From positions 24,767-88,766 of the forward strand of contig MU130319.1 in NCBI GenBank assembly GCA_015039465.1: DNA of 64,000 bases, read 5' to 3'. The position numbers were made by a program, and so were the translations under genes. The number at the start of each line of letters is the position of its first letter. Within the stretch, counting starts at the first letter, position 1. A model generated the notes under the pieces. It did not search any database. It saw nothing but the letters and a program-made list of their open reading frames with translations, and had not been told where the DNA came from. The DNA is from Phlegmacium glaucopus. Its lineage: Eukaryota > Basidiomycota > Agaricomycetes > Agaricales > Cortinariaceae. This document shows, piece after piece, positions 23,901-34,838 of this stretch.

Positions 23901-25483
23901 GCCATTTTGGATGAGTTTTGAGCAATTTCAGGGGATATATGCCCCATTCGGCGGTGAAGTTGATCTAAGGTGATGTGTTCCAATGCTATATTTGCCGTTT
24001 CAGGGTGATGCTCAACACGGTATAGCCTATTTCAGTTTTTAGGGACTTCTCCAATCTGTTACCGTCCGGTCCAGTTATAACACATTTTCCACCTCCGAAA
24101 GTCATAGTAAACCCTTGGTCATCAAGGTTGCCAACCGAGACAAGAGTATATCCAAGTTCAGGGGAGTATAAAACTTCTGTGAGTTGCAATTTCGAGGTGT
24201 CAAGACCATTAGGTACATCTATAGTCATTTTTCCACTACCTGTTGCTTTAAAACTCTGTTTGTTTGCAGCATGGAATGGACGAGGCAGAATTTCAGTAAA
24301 ATTATTAAGATCATCACAATAGGGAGTTATTGTGGTAGTGCATCCAGAATCATAGACTTCGGCTCGGGTAGGTGTGTCACCAGGAGTAGATTCATTGATA
24401 AGCGCTGATCCTTCCTCATCAGCTTCATCATCCTCGATTTCTGAAAACCAATCATCGTCTTTGGGATCTGGGTTATCAAGATTTTTGCCATCAATATCCA
24501 AAGAGTCAGTAACAGAAAGGAGGTCAGGGATGTCATCCGTAATCGATTCCAAGTCAGGCTCCATCATGAAAGCCCCTTCGCTTTCCGAATCAGATTGAAC
24601 TGCAGTATTAGCACTGCCTTTTCCCTTTGCTGAGTCCCCCTTCTTCTTCTCTCTTTTTGGCTTTGGACATTTGTTACTGTAGTGCCCTTCTTCGTCGCAA
24701 TTCCAACAGAGACCACACAACTTCTTTTTTGCCTTTACCGTTCTTCCCTTTTGAAGAGCCAGGGCTGACATACATAGCCTTGTCTTTGTCATCGTCTTTA
24801 GATCTGCTTCCTTGCCAACGCAATCCCTGTGTTCTTTGGCGGTCAGATTCTTGGGAAATTAAGGAATTGGGGTGTATTGTTTTTGTGGGTGTGTATAACC
24901 TTGCAGATGCCAGCTGTGAGAACGCAAAATTGGTGAGGGCATAAGGAAGAGATGAAATAATGGTGGAACGGTAATCTTTTTCATCAATATCCACACCAAC
25001 AGATGCTAACTTCTCTCTTTCCACTCGTAGACCATCCAAAAATTCACGAACAGTCGTTTTTGGTGAATATTTTGACTCTAAGAATTTGGTTTGCAATTCT
25101 GTCTGGGCATAAGCCCCTTTCTCCGTATACTTGGCTACAATGGCATCCCATCGCTCCTTGACAGTCTGTTTGGTATAGACTCACATCAAGGTTGAATCGT
25201 GGATCCTTTGGGTAAGCAGAGATTTGGCAGATCATCCGTCTTTATCCCACTGATCCACAGCAGTTGCATCTGTGCTAGTTACTGTTCCATTAGCCGCAGT
25301 GACAGAAATAGCAACAGGACGAGGGGTTGCTCCATCAAAATGGCCCCAGAAGCCTTTTGCTTTGACAGCGTCCTGGAAACGGACCAAAAAGATAGCCCAG
25401 TTCAAACCAGTGGCATCGAGTTTTGGGATAGACGAGGGTAGGGAATCTGAGAGTGATGTAGTGGCAGTAGACATAGTAGGCAC
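20946..25483 (-). pseudogene. Copia gag-pol relic
   Basis: Reading leftward from 25483, gag begins MPTMSTATTSLSD and contains a UBN2-like middle (KFLESKYSPKTTVREFLDGL). CWNCDEEGHYSNKCP is a CX2CX4HX4C zinc knuckle (about 24700). EVYDSGCTTTI (about 24350) carries the aspartic protease DSG. The integrase core has HSNRGGEY and NRVAERQN (about 23550-23450), with the catalytic Asp of the usual SDRGGEY changed to Asn. RT has the HVDD box (about 22090), and RNase H ends WSTKQQEIISLSTMESKYIA (about 21020). Frameshifts and stops separate the blocks, and a solo LTR splits RNase H at 21086-21523. The 3' end of pol is lost where the other TE gene begins. Confidence 0.9.
21086..21523 (+). mobile_element. 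Solo LTR in Copia RNase H, target duplication ATACC
   Basis: The 438-bp LTR begins TGTTATGAACGTCTGG and ends CGCCGTAACA, with ATACC at 21081-21085 and 21524-21528. It contains a TATATAAGAG box (about 21324) and resembles a Ty3/Gypsy-type LTR in tip sequence. No internal region is present, so it is the product of LTR-LTR recombination. Confidence 0.92.
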
Positions 25484-25531
25484 AAGAGTTTCGACAAGTT
25501 ATTTCTTTTTATTTATGCGGGGCCCATAACC

Positions 25532-25837
25532 TGTAAGAAAACTAGATACAAAATCTAGGTAACTTGTAAGTAAAAAGTAGTAAGAGAAATAAGTAGAATA
25601 TATCTTACCTCAGTGTTTGCGTGCCAAACAACTGAGGTAAATTACTGAAATGAGTCCGTATCTATACTAGAAATACTGTAGTGCACTCTAAGTAGTTATC
25701 GACAGTCTGGCATAGAAAAGAAATGGAAAACAAAAGAGTAGTAAAATGAACTGGGAAAATGTGGCCAGGCCACATTTGTCTCAATGGCCCGTCAATACCC
25801 GGAATTATGGAGCTTGGATATGTTTGTTATTCCAATA
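25532..25837 (-). repeat. Copia 5' LTR
   Basis: This 306-bp LTR is in minus orientation and directly precedes the primer-binding site and gag. It shares its full length with the LTR at 10844-11201, apart from the extra segment there. The outer flank GAATA matches the flank of the other LTR. Confidence 0.9.
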
Positions 25838-26099
25838 GAATAATATTATAGACTTTGCCTTGATGTCTCCTAGACCTACACCTCCACATGTCGCACTCAT
25901 GTCCTCCACTGCTTCAGCTGGCATGTACACATCTGTACCTGTCCTAGGATAACCCATCAATGATCCTGGCATCTGTATCATGCAGGGATATGCATGCAGC
26001 AGGTTTGTAGGAGAGTGTATTCTGGCTATCACAGCTGAAAATACTGATCCGCAGATGCTCTCATTCTGCATTGGCCAGATCTCGGGAGACACTAAGCAT
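25838..26099 (+). pseudogene. NRPS-like reductase 1, displaced continuation of the R domain
   Basis: Directly after the Copia target site, the plus strand reads IIDFALMSPRPTPPHVALMS and later GYACSRFVGECILAI and FCIGQISGDTK. These match the thioester-reductase pattern (LIDFAxxS..., GYGESKFVGERIL, RIGQISG). The frame is continuous with the gene piece at 10059-10111 once both insertions are removed. An in-frame TAA lies at about 25961. The catalytic Lys of the YxxSK motif is Arg here, and the Tyr-Gly is Tyr-Ala. The piece is cut by a hAT-like element at 26100, and the remaining C-terminus was not found in the window. Confidence 0.85.
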
Positions 26100-26383
26100 T
26101 AGTGTTTGAAGGTCCAGTTACAAGACCAGAAAAAGACTGTAACCAGACCAGACCAGTGGTCCGGTCTTTTGATTTTTGAGAATCAAAGACTGGAAAAAGA
26201 CCAGTCTCGATTAACCGGTCTGAACTGGAAAAAGCTGACATACCCCTTTTCAACAAGCCTAAGATAATAAAATTCGGATAAACACTGGCTGAGAAATAAA
26301 TAGATCTGTAAAATGGTCTAAAATATTCACTAAAATAAGACATTTTACTAATATTACCACCTGCTATAAATTGTGTTGATATA
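26100..26383. mobile_element. Left part of a hAT-like element (family D)
   Basis: It begins TAGTGTTTGAAGGTCCAGTT after CTAAGCAT and follows the same order of GGACC words and GGCTGAGAAATAAAT as the D copies at 20010 and about 28040. Its right end is replaced by family A LTR sequence at about 26383. It terminates the reductase frame of NRPS-like gene 1. Confidence 0.75.
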
Positions 26384-27290
26384 TAATGTCTTCTAAGTCA
26401 CTGAGGCTTCCGTCTTGTTCCTTTCCTTTCTGGCTCCAAAATCAGGACAATATAGGAGTTGGGCAGCACAGCACATACACTGAGGCCAAAGTCCTTTCTG
26501 TTACTTGTTCCGGTTCTGTTGATAGGACCCAGGAGATGTCTAGGGATGTAAATGCACCATTTTCACAGTTTCACAACCTTTGCAGTATACTTGCAGATGC
26601 TCACAGATACTTGTGGATGATCACATATCATTGCACATCATTGCACATCATCACACATACTCGCACATACTGGCAGATCATCACAGAATACTCACAGATT
26701 ATTGCAGATACTTGCAGTCATCACCAACATTCACATTATCATTTGCGTTATCTGCTGTTCTCACAATCTTTAAACATGACTCCAATGAAGGTCACACAGG
26801 TGACTGTATAACTCATCACCTTTATTTTATCTTGTCTCCTTTTATTTGGCTCTTCTCTCCTATGTTTCATTATCAAATTACCAGACCCATGTGACTTCAC
26901 TTTAACCCACATTTTACATTTCTGTTTCACCTTTCCGCACTTAGCTATTTGCTAGTTACTATATTATTAGCAGTAGCAAGTAAGGTAAAGTAATACAGGA
27001 GAATGGACAAAATTACCACAGTTTTAATCCCACTTTGGAACATTGTACTAAGCTACTCTTGCACTCCTTTAAAGTCATCCCGCGAACTTTGCTTTTCTGC
27101 ACATTAACTCACACTTTAAAGTGAACCTTTGCACCTCATAAAACCTCACTTTCACCTATCAAAGAGAACTACATCAACCCCACAAACTATGTAACTACTT
27201 GCGGTCTGTCCTCACCGCAGGTACATCACCGTTCCATTCATTCCAGAATCACTCTGACATTTCCCTTTGCTTAAACTTAACAAATATATA
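26384..27290 (+). repeat. Family A LTR fragment split by an insertion
   Basis: 26384-26520 matches the second half of the 12597-13178 LTR, starting CTTCTAAGTCACTGAGG. The terminal part, ending CTTAACAA, resumes at about 27226. The roughly 700 bp between them is foreign. It includes a degenerate array of CATCATTGCACA-like words at about 26580-26720. No clean target duplication was found for that insertion. Confidence 0.65.
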
Positions 27291-28092
27291 TGAAACAATG
27301 AAAAGGTAGAGGAAAAAGCATGTAGACAGTAATGAAAAATAGATGTCAGGCATATGGGAATGAAATGACAATGTGTTCAGTGGAGTTAAGAAAAAGAAAA
27401 AGTAGAGTTCATAATATATCATGTCATGCATATTTATAACCATAGAGCATATTATTTTACTGGATATTGTGTACTATTTCTCATATAATATGTTTAAAAG
27501 TGTGTGTCGCATCACAATGTCATTACCAATGGATTTCTCTGATTTTTGTGGACATTTTGGTATAAAATACATGATAGTAGCCCTTCAGGAAGTACCAGAA
27601 GATATTATTTAGTCAGGAGGAAAGAGTATATGTGTTGTAAATATCTACAGTAACCATTGAAGTTGGTTCCTACAAATAACATTGTTTTTTTGGTTGTATT
27701 TTACCTTAGTGACTCCCACCTTAACAGTTATAACTTTCTTCTTAAAATTACATTGCTTTCTACTGTAAATAACTACAGTAATCATAGCAATTAATTCCCA
27801 CAAACAACATTGTTCTTTCTGCTGTATTGTACCCCAGTAATCCCTACCTTAATAATTGTAAATTTTTCCATAAGAATCACACTACTTTTTATTGTAAATA
27901 TCTACAGTAATCATAAGGATTAATTCCTATTATTAATGTTGTAATTTTCAACTCCTCAAAATCACCACTTTTTTGGTGTTATTTCTTTATTCCTACTTTT
28001 TTTGTCACAAATTATAATGGTTCTGGTCTTATAGTGAATATTATAAAAGACCAATAAAAACTGGCTGAGAAATAAATGAAACTGTGAAATAT
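27291..28092. other. AT-rich repeat debris
   Basis: No gene is supportable. Three imperfect tandem copies of a roughly 125-bp unit containing TCTACAGTAAnnAT and CCTTAA are visible between about 27630 and 27960. From about 28010 the sequence matches the interior of family D elements. Confidence 0.5.
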
Positions 28093-28300
28093 TGTAAGGG
28101 TAACCTGACAGGACACACAAGAGAGACCCTAGAAAGAGAGTGGGAAGTCTATAAAAGACTAGAAGCAGTAGCCAAGCTAACAATAGTTAGGGGGAATCCA
28201 GTAATAATAAGATAAGAAATGTAATTACTAACTACTACAATAAGGTAGTAGCCAAACAGTAACAAATAAGTATGTAAGCTACCTGGGGTGTTCTCTTACA
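28093..28300 (+). mobile_element. Solo LTR (family E), target duplication AATAT
   Basis: The 208-bp element begins TGTAAGGGTAACC and ends TTCTCTTACA, with AATAT at 28088-28092 and 28301-28305. It is inserted in a family D hAT relic. Relatives are at 45260-45514 and, inverted, 51870-52123. Confidence 0.9.
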
Positions 28301-31300
28301 AATATTCAATAAAATCAAACATTTTACTAATATCATTGTATAGAATCCAAATCTCAACAGGTTTAAATGTTTATAGGCTTGTTCTGAAGCTTTAATTTAA
28401 ATAAACACAATATTGTGATATAAAATGTATATTTGTGTACAGAGAACTGGTTAAAGACTGGTTAAAACCAGGACCAGTCCAAGACTGCAAAATACCAAAG
28501 GTAGACCAGTCTTAAGCAGTCCAATCTGGTCTTTGAGGGTCTTGGGCTCAGATGGACTTGTCTTTGTCTTGGTCAATGTCCTGAGGGTTAAAGGACCAGA
28601 CTAGACTGGACATTTAAACATTGTCAATAAGTGATTGCAATAAAGTTTGGAAGACCATTATATATATACAATGATGAACAAATATCTGACTAATTGTTGA
28701 TTTACTATCCAGTTCTTTACATTAGTTGATCCTTATGTTGCTATTATATTTGGTGACAATAAAGCAGTCAAATATCTTCTTTTTATTTAGGAAAGATGCC
28801 CTATTTTTTTGGTGCAACACACTGGACTAAGATAGCATGTCCACAAAACCTACAGTATAATGTCGCAGACCCATCTCTATGCATTAAAGAGGCAGGTAGT
28901 TCAAATTAACTTTGTATTTTCTAAATACTAATTTATCACTCCTCTGGTGTTATGGGCATTGCCATTTTTGGCCTGCCAAACTGCTATAAATATTATATGA
29001 ATAATGGGAACTCAAAGATCTCACTGAGACTGATCACTCTGTATTGCTCTTATGCCTTGATATTGCATGCTGTTCAGCAAACTCTTTGGCTTGCCACCAT
29101 AGTAACATAAAGCAAGGCTATTAGCTTTAGTGCTTGAAAGTCCAGTTATAAGACTGGAAAAAAGACAAAGACATATTATGAATAGGATGAAATATATGAG
29201 ATCACACCAACATTAGCAATGTGGCCAATAATCTAGAATCAGTCTTGATATTCTCCCAGCTTCTAGCAGCTCCTATGTTCAGGGAATCTTCTATTATTAA
29301 CTTCAACAATTCATATAATTAAAAAATACAGATTTTATAACTGGCAAGAAAAGTTAGAGGATGTAGACTTGGTAGTATGTTGCTTGCTCTACTCTCCCCA
29401 ATATTGTGTTTGGAGAAGGCTATGGATAAATTTGAAGAGACCATGATAAATGCAGAACAAGATCTCATAGAGACATCCCAATATGTTGTCTTTTCCTTAA
29501 AATTGCTGGCTCAGCACATAGCTCAGTTGTCACATCTCCAGTTGACAAGGCCAAAACTCTTTTCTGCATTTTGGCATATCACATCCTAGATGCCTGTCAA
29601 TAGGCAGGCCTGCACCTCAGCATCCATTATGAGGTTTCATCAACAATATGAAAGCACCTTACCTTTTTCAACTCACTCTTCTTCTAATGGCAACATAAGG
29701 ATCAAACAATGTAAAAACTTGATAGTAAATTAAAAATTAGTTAAATATTTGTTTATTGTATATATTCAGGCTTACATCAACAAAGGCCTCTTTATTTTCC
29801 TGGATGCTGAAGGTAATATCAAGGAGGAATGCAGGGCAGAAGATTGGAATAGGGCAGCCTAAGGCTTGAACATAGAGGTATTTTAATGATAGAGCATTTA
29901 AGAGAACCTGGACCCACCTCTCTAAGGCATTGAATCCAACTCAGATTATGGTTCTCTTTGCTTGCCATGTGCACCTTAACCTTGGATTCAACCCATGCTT
30001 CAACATCCTTTAGAATCACTTTTTTATATAACTGGTAAGAGGCCTCCCACTTGTGACTAATTCTCTTCTTTACAACCAAAGACAATAATTAGTATAGTCT
30101 ATAGTTTAAGTCTAGGATGTCAAGAAGATCAATGTCCAGGAATTAAAAATTGGCATTGCTCTTTCCAATGACAGCAGGTTCAAAAAATTCTGCACCACAG
30201 CTATTTGCCAGGATCTAGGCCCAGATATTATGATGTGACTGTGATTTTAAAAATTCTGGGAGAATTGCATTTGGTGTGTAAGTAGAGTTTGATTGTGTTA
30301 TTGAATGAAAGGAATTGAGTGATGTCCAGGATCCTGTAATACATCAGGTATATTGAATCAGCTTAAGCTTGTTGTTAGTTTGATAATGTGTATAATTATG
30401 AGACATAAAAATCATCTTGGTTGGAAGAGCCTTCTGAAGATTTAATCATACCCAATAATCAGAGATCTATAGCATATGGATCAAAAGACCTTAAAGAGCT
30501 TTTAATAAAATAAAGAAAGTTAATAAAGTACTTACTGCTTATAAAAGGTTATAAAGCTAAAAATAACAGAAAAGGCTTATAACAGTGTAATCTTCTGAAC
30601 TTAATTGACTTGTATTTTTAATTTAAAAAAATTATAATACTACAGTATATATTAGCCTAAATAAATATAAATTACAAAGCCAAACGGGGCCAACATAAGT
30701 ACAAGAGCAATTATGAAAACTTATTTAAACTATTGGAAATAAGAAATAGTGGTTTAAATTTATTCTTGCACTCAAGTAAGGTTTTCTGGTAAGAAAGACA
30801 CTTCTGAAATGATAATAGGCCAAGGCTGAGGGGTAAATACATAGGTGTTCACTAAAATAGGGCATAGCTAGTAGATTCTTTATAGTGGTAGATTGAGCAT
30901 AAATAAGTGTATTCTTATAGGACTCTCATAAATCTGGTGGTTGCACATAAAAAAGAGTTTAATATGATGCCATGATGACAGTCCAATGTATAATGAATTA
31001 ATACTGACTAAAATTACCTGATAATTACACTACTTTCACAGCCAATATATTCATTGTACTATTGTTTTATTACAACTTATTTCATGATTTAAATAGAAGT
31101 ACCTGTATATACTCCTTTCTTCTTTGGTATCCTTTGTCAATTTTATAATAATAGAGTCACTCCAAAATCACCAGATCAGACAGAGAGATAGGTCTATTAT
31201 ATGAGAGTATATTTCAGTAAAAAGATTTTTTTTTACAATTCTATCATTTTCAGTTGATTATACTATGTCTATATTAGAAAAATATATATAGCATCCTCAA

Positions 31301-32380
31301 TTTCAAATGAACATTCATTATTTTTCTACATTTATAGTTCATTAGTACTTCTAAACCCTTTTACAACTTTGTTTTGAATTTATGTTTTGGTCATTTTCAA
31401 TATTTGGTGAAGTAACTATAGGAAAAATTAGTAATTACATTTAATAATTAAAGTATACAATCAATGTAAACTGATACCATCATAAATCTACTAATTTAAT
31501 AAATGCTTATTTGAATATAACTTGTTAGAATTAAATTTTATTCTTTGTGGAATAAATAGTGATAAAATTGTCCAAAAAAGGAAATCTTTATTGATATAAT
31601 ATAAATTAATTTAAAATTTCATTATTGAATTGTGCTGTATTATTGATATAAATACAAAATACTTGTTCAAATAATATTTTCAAATTTATTTTTAACCCTT
31701 TAAATAAAATAATAAGTTCAGAATATTCATTTTAATTTATATTTTTTATCTTCTTTAAAAGTCTCTAAGGCTTATTATTATTTTCTTAATGTGTATTGAT
31801 GTCCTTGTCAATGTCCTTGAAGTCAGAGAGTGCCTTTGTTTTCTGTAGGCCAAAGAGCACCTAAAGGCTTTCTATTGATTTGCTTGAGAAGCATTCAACC
31901 CTTCCTTCCACTCTATTGAAGGATCTTAGTCAAAGTTCTGTAAGGAAGAGATTCTCCAATTGTTAGTTATTTTTAATAATTTCAATCTTTTTTAAAAAAT
32001 ATACCACATGAAATTCTGTACTGTATTACAATTCTCTGATGTCATATGCTTCCTACCTTACCAATTCCAAATTTATTCCTCTTGTGAAAATTGCTCTGAA
32101 ATTACATATTCCATTCTAAACTCCTTACCAGAAACAAACCCAGTTGTTCCTGGACTGTATGCTGTTCTGAGGAACAAATCACCGTCATCACATACATCCT
32201 TACAGGGACATACTTTATACAATTCTCAACTTTTATTCCAATATCTATCTTTTAGTTCTAGTTACAAAATCTCCATTGACCCAGTAGAGCTCCTCCTACC
32301 ATCCTCCAGGAATTTGAATAGCTGCAAGTCACCTGCAGTCGTTCCCGCTTGAATGAAGTCCTCTGGTGCTAAAACAAAAA
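28301..32380. other. AT-rich TE graveyard
   Basis: This stretch is visibly AT-rich. It holds the right part of a family D element (to about 28615) and another family D left end at about 29130 (TAGTGCTTGAAAGTCC). Short open frames at 29377-29589 (+) and 29819-30085 (-) have no recognisable domain. From 30.2 to 32.0 kb I see no gene, only A/T-dominated sequence. Confidence 0.5.
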
Positions 32381-33197
32381 TTAAAATTCTTCATTCAGCA
32401 TCCAAACCCACATCTTATTGCTTTCCTTACAATTATGCTCCAGCCCCTCATCCAAAGCTCTCACTTCATACCTTTCTACGGAGCCAAATGCCAAATTTAA
32501 CTCCTCCTGGGGCCCTGCAGTTTTTACCTTCCCCACCGCCGTGTATCCCTCCAAGCAGAGCTTCATTTGACCTTCCAGCTCCTTTACTGAGATTTCCGAG
32601 CCGCTATCAATCTTCTCGCTCCTTGCCCTCCTCTTATACTCAATGATCGCAGAAGCCTGCTGCCGGAGGTACCTCATTGATACCTCTTTGAATCCATCAA
32701 TCGCCTGCTCAGTTGCCTTCTCAAAGATCTTGTACTTTTTAAAGAACCAGCATAGCATATCGAAGCAGAGTCCTTGAGCATGAGCCATTTCATATCGTTC
32801 CCTGGCCGAAATCTGGTTCCGGTCGTGTTTTTGCCACAATTCAAACACCAAATCTCCACCCCATTCACCGTTTAGCTCATACATCCAAAAATCCAATATG
32901 TTCATCAGAATCATCAGGTTGCAGAACATGAAAAGATCAATCACGGATTCCATGTCTTTCAGTGTTGGAACATGTCCAACGTGATTCTCTGGTAACATAT
33001 TTAAAATTCACATATTTTCCTAACAGAAACCACTCACTGGTGTTGACTACATTCTTCCTGACCAGTGAACTGTGGTAAAAAATTGCCATCCACCGCAATA
33101 CAACCCAGTGTACGTCCTTTCATGCATTGGTCAGAGGCTCATGCAAGATGAATGTATGCACCATCCCAAACATTGTGTCCTGCATTGTGCTGCTCGT

Positions 33198-34380
33198 TGA
33201 TGAACATGCTGGTTCCCTGCCTTCGTTTTTCGCATTTTTGGCAGCGACGTCGCTCTACGTCGCCTCTTACACCGACTATTTGCTGTTTTATTGCATAGAT
33301 AAGTCTCTGGCTATTTGGTCGTCGCCTCTACTGTCCCAGAAGCTTCCTAAATGCCTTGGCTATATTTCACTCGTACGATCACCCCCTTTTCCGGCAGTAC
33401 CTGGACGACATTAGGCATTCTGCCTCCCTTTCGCTCCCTTTCACCAGCGGTCACGTGTATAGTCATGCTTTTTCCATATTTGGTAATGCTCACTCATCTA
33501 AGAGTCGTAGGCATGTCCACTGCCCAGACCGACGTCCCCTTACGCTACACCGAATCGTTCTGTGTCGAATCGTCGTTGCTACCCTACCAGTCGCCCCTAT
33601 CCAGCGACAATCACCGGATCGAGAAGTTCCTTAACACCATTGGGTATTTTGGGTCGCTAATCATTTATATTCTTTTATTTCTCTTCGGTTACCTCAAGCA
33701 CTTTGTTTCCTTTATTTTTGATACATCTACCATCGCTCCTTGATCGCCTCTCTATACCACATGTCTCCTGCCGGCCCTCGGAGCGACAACCGGTCCTCTT
33801 TCATTTATCGCCCACTATCCCTGATGTTTTGTCTCCCCATTTTGCCTAGTCCCTCTTGGACTCCTGTTTCATCGTTTTGATTTGTTTTATAGATACACAT
33901 GTGCAACTTAGCCATGTGATCTCCTCTACCTACTATAAAAACCTCCTGTAATTTAGTTACAAAGAACAATAAGAAAGTATTCACCTCTCTCCCCAGAGTA
34001 TAGAATTAAGTCTTGTCATCGTCTCTCTCGTCGTTTGCCTTCGTTTCATTGCGTTTTACTGCGAGTCGCCCATACAGCGACTATACTTTGTCACTGCGTC
34101 GCCCCTTTGTCACTGCGTCGCCCCTTTGTCACTGCATCGCCCCTTTGTCACTGCATCGCCCCTTTGTCACTGCGTCTCCCCTTCATCACTGCGTCGCCAC
34201 TTCGTTCCTTCGTCGCCCTTTCGTCATTACATTGCTCCTCGTTTCGCCCGTCTCATATCTCGTCGCCCTACCTTAGTTGGAACCTTTCTGCATATACTTG
34301 ACTCAGTGTTTAGGCCACTGAAGCCCCGAGCCGCATCACACCTCAGTTAGTACAGCACCTAGCGTACTGACAGTGTATCA
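33198..34380 (+). mobile_element. Solo LTR (family H), target duplication TCGT
   Basis: The 1183-bp element starts TGATGAACATGCTGG and ends ACTGACAGTGTATCA. TCGT flanks it at 33194-33197 and 34381-34384. A TATAAAAACC box lies at about 33937, followed by a pyrimidine-rich R/U5-like tract. It splits JmjC-like pseudogene 1. Its plus-strand open frames are low-complexity and not considered genes. Confidence 0.85.
34096..34230 (+). repeat. 19-bp minisatellite inside the solo LTR
   Basis: About six to seven copies of CACTGCGTCGCCCCTTTGT with single-base variants lie in tandem, fading into diverged copies to the right. It creates overlapping open frames in all three forward frames, which explains the false ORFs here. 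Confidence 0.88.
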
Positions 34381-34838
34381 TCGTGTAGAAAAGAAATGGC
34401 CCCCATGGCATATCACATTCTCTGCCATGAACACAGCATGTGGAGTGTTCAGCCTCATAATCCTGTTAAACCATGACCACCCTAACCGAGCACTGCTCAC
34501 AATCTTGTCCTTGGATGTAGCATTACCGCCTCTAGGTCCCAATCCTCATCGTTCGGCTCCTCCACTTCATAGCTACTGTCAAAAAACTTCATAACCTCAC
34601 TAAAGCTCTCATGCCCATCCCATCTTTGCGCCACTATCCACCACTTCACCCCAGCTTTCACATCTATGTAGCTTCCAAACCCATTGGAATCCACATGCCA
34701 CCAACTAATCGCCCCAGACATCGCCGCAAGTCCCCACCGCAATTTAGCCAACGCCACTACTTGCTCTGCCAAGCACCCTGATCCTCCCTTTGTCCCCTTC
34801 CATGCAGCTGAATTGCTTGAAAAACTTAAATTTCCCAT

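Larger units (their letters stand above)
10844..25837 (-). mobile_element. Complete Copia retrotransposon with nested insertions
   Basis: The element reads right to left. Near-identical terminal repeats (25532-25837 and 10844-11201) enclose the internal region, and the outer flanks carry the same 5 bp, GAATA (10839-10843 and 25838-25842). Just inside the 5' LTR the minus strand reads GGTTATGGGCCC, complementary to the anticodon arm of initiator tRNA-Met, the half-tRNA priming site known for Copia. Just inside the 3' LTR is a polypurine tract (CGAAGGGGAG). Gag, zinc knuckle, protease, integrase, RT and RNase H relics lie in order between 25483 and 20950. The rest of the internal region is occupied by another TE gene (about 11.3-20.9 kb). 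Stops and frameshifts make it non-autonomous. Confidence 0.88.
32381..34838 (-). pseudogene. JmjC-domain-like pseudogene 1, split by a solo LTR
   Basis: Reading leftward, 34838-34497 encodes RWGLAAMSGAISWWHVDSNG...GVKWWIVAQRWDG. This carries the HxD pair of a JmjC/cupin Fe(II) site and the KWW strand; NTPHAVF with the distal His follows at about 34440. The frame is interrupted by a 1.2-kb LTR (33198-34380) and resumes MQDTMFGMVHTFILHEPLTN at about 33195, then 32998-32381 (EKATEQAIDGFKEVSMRYLR). Stops and frameshifts occur around the junctions. JmjC-like proteins are usually 2-oxoglutarate dioxygenases; this lineage is expanded in mushroom genomes and its function is unknown. It is a dead copy. 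Confidence 0.78.

Noticed and set aside
25805..26092. 95-codon minus-strand open frame
   Set aside because: The plus strand encodes a clear thioester-reductase segment continuous with NRPS-like gene 1, so the minus frame is a shadow.
26560..26720. Possible CRISPR-like or regularly spaced repeat
   Set aside because: CATCATTGCACA-like units are degenerate, contiguous and without unique spacers; the genome is eukaryotic.
33127..34350. Several overlapping plus-strand open frames
   Set aside because: They lie within the solo LTR bounded by TCGT duplications and are created partly by the 19-bp minisatellite, which is open in all three frames.
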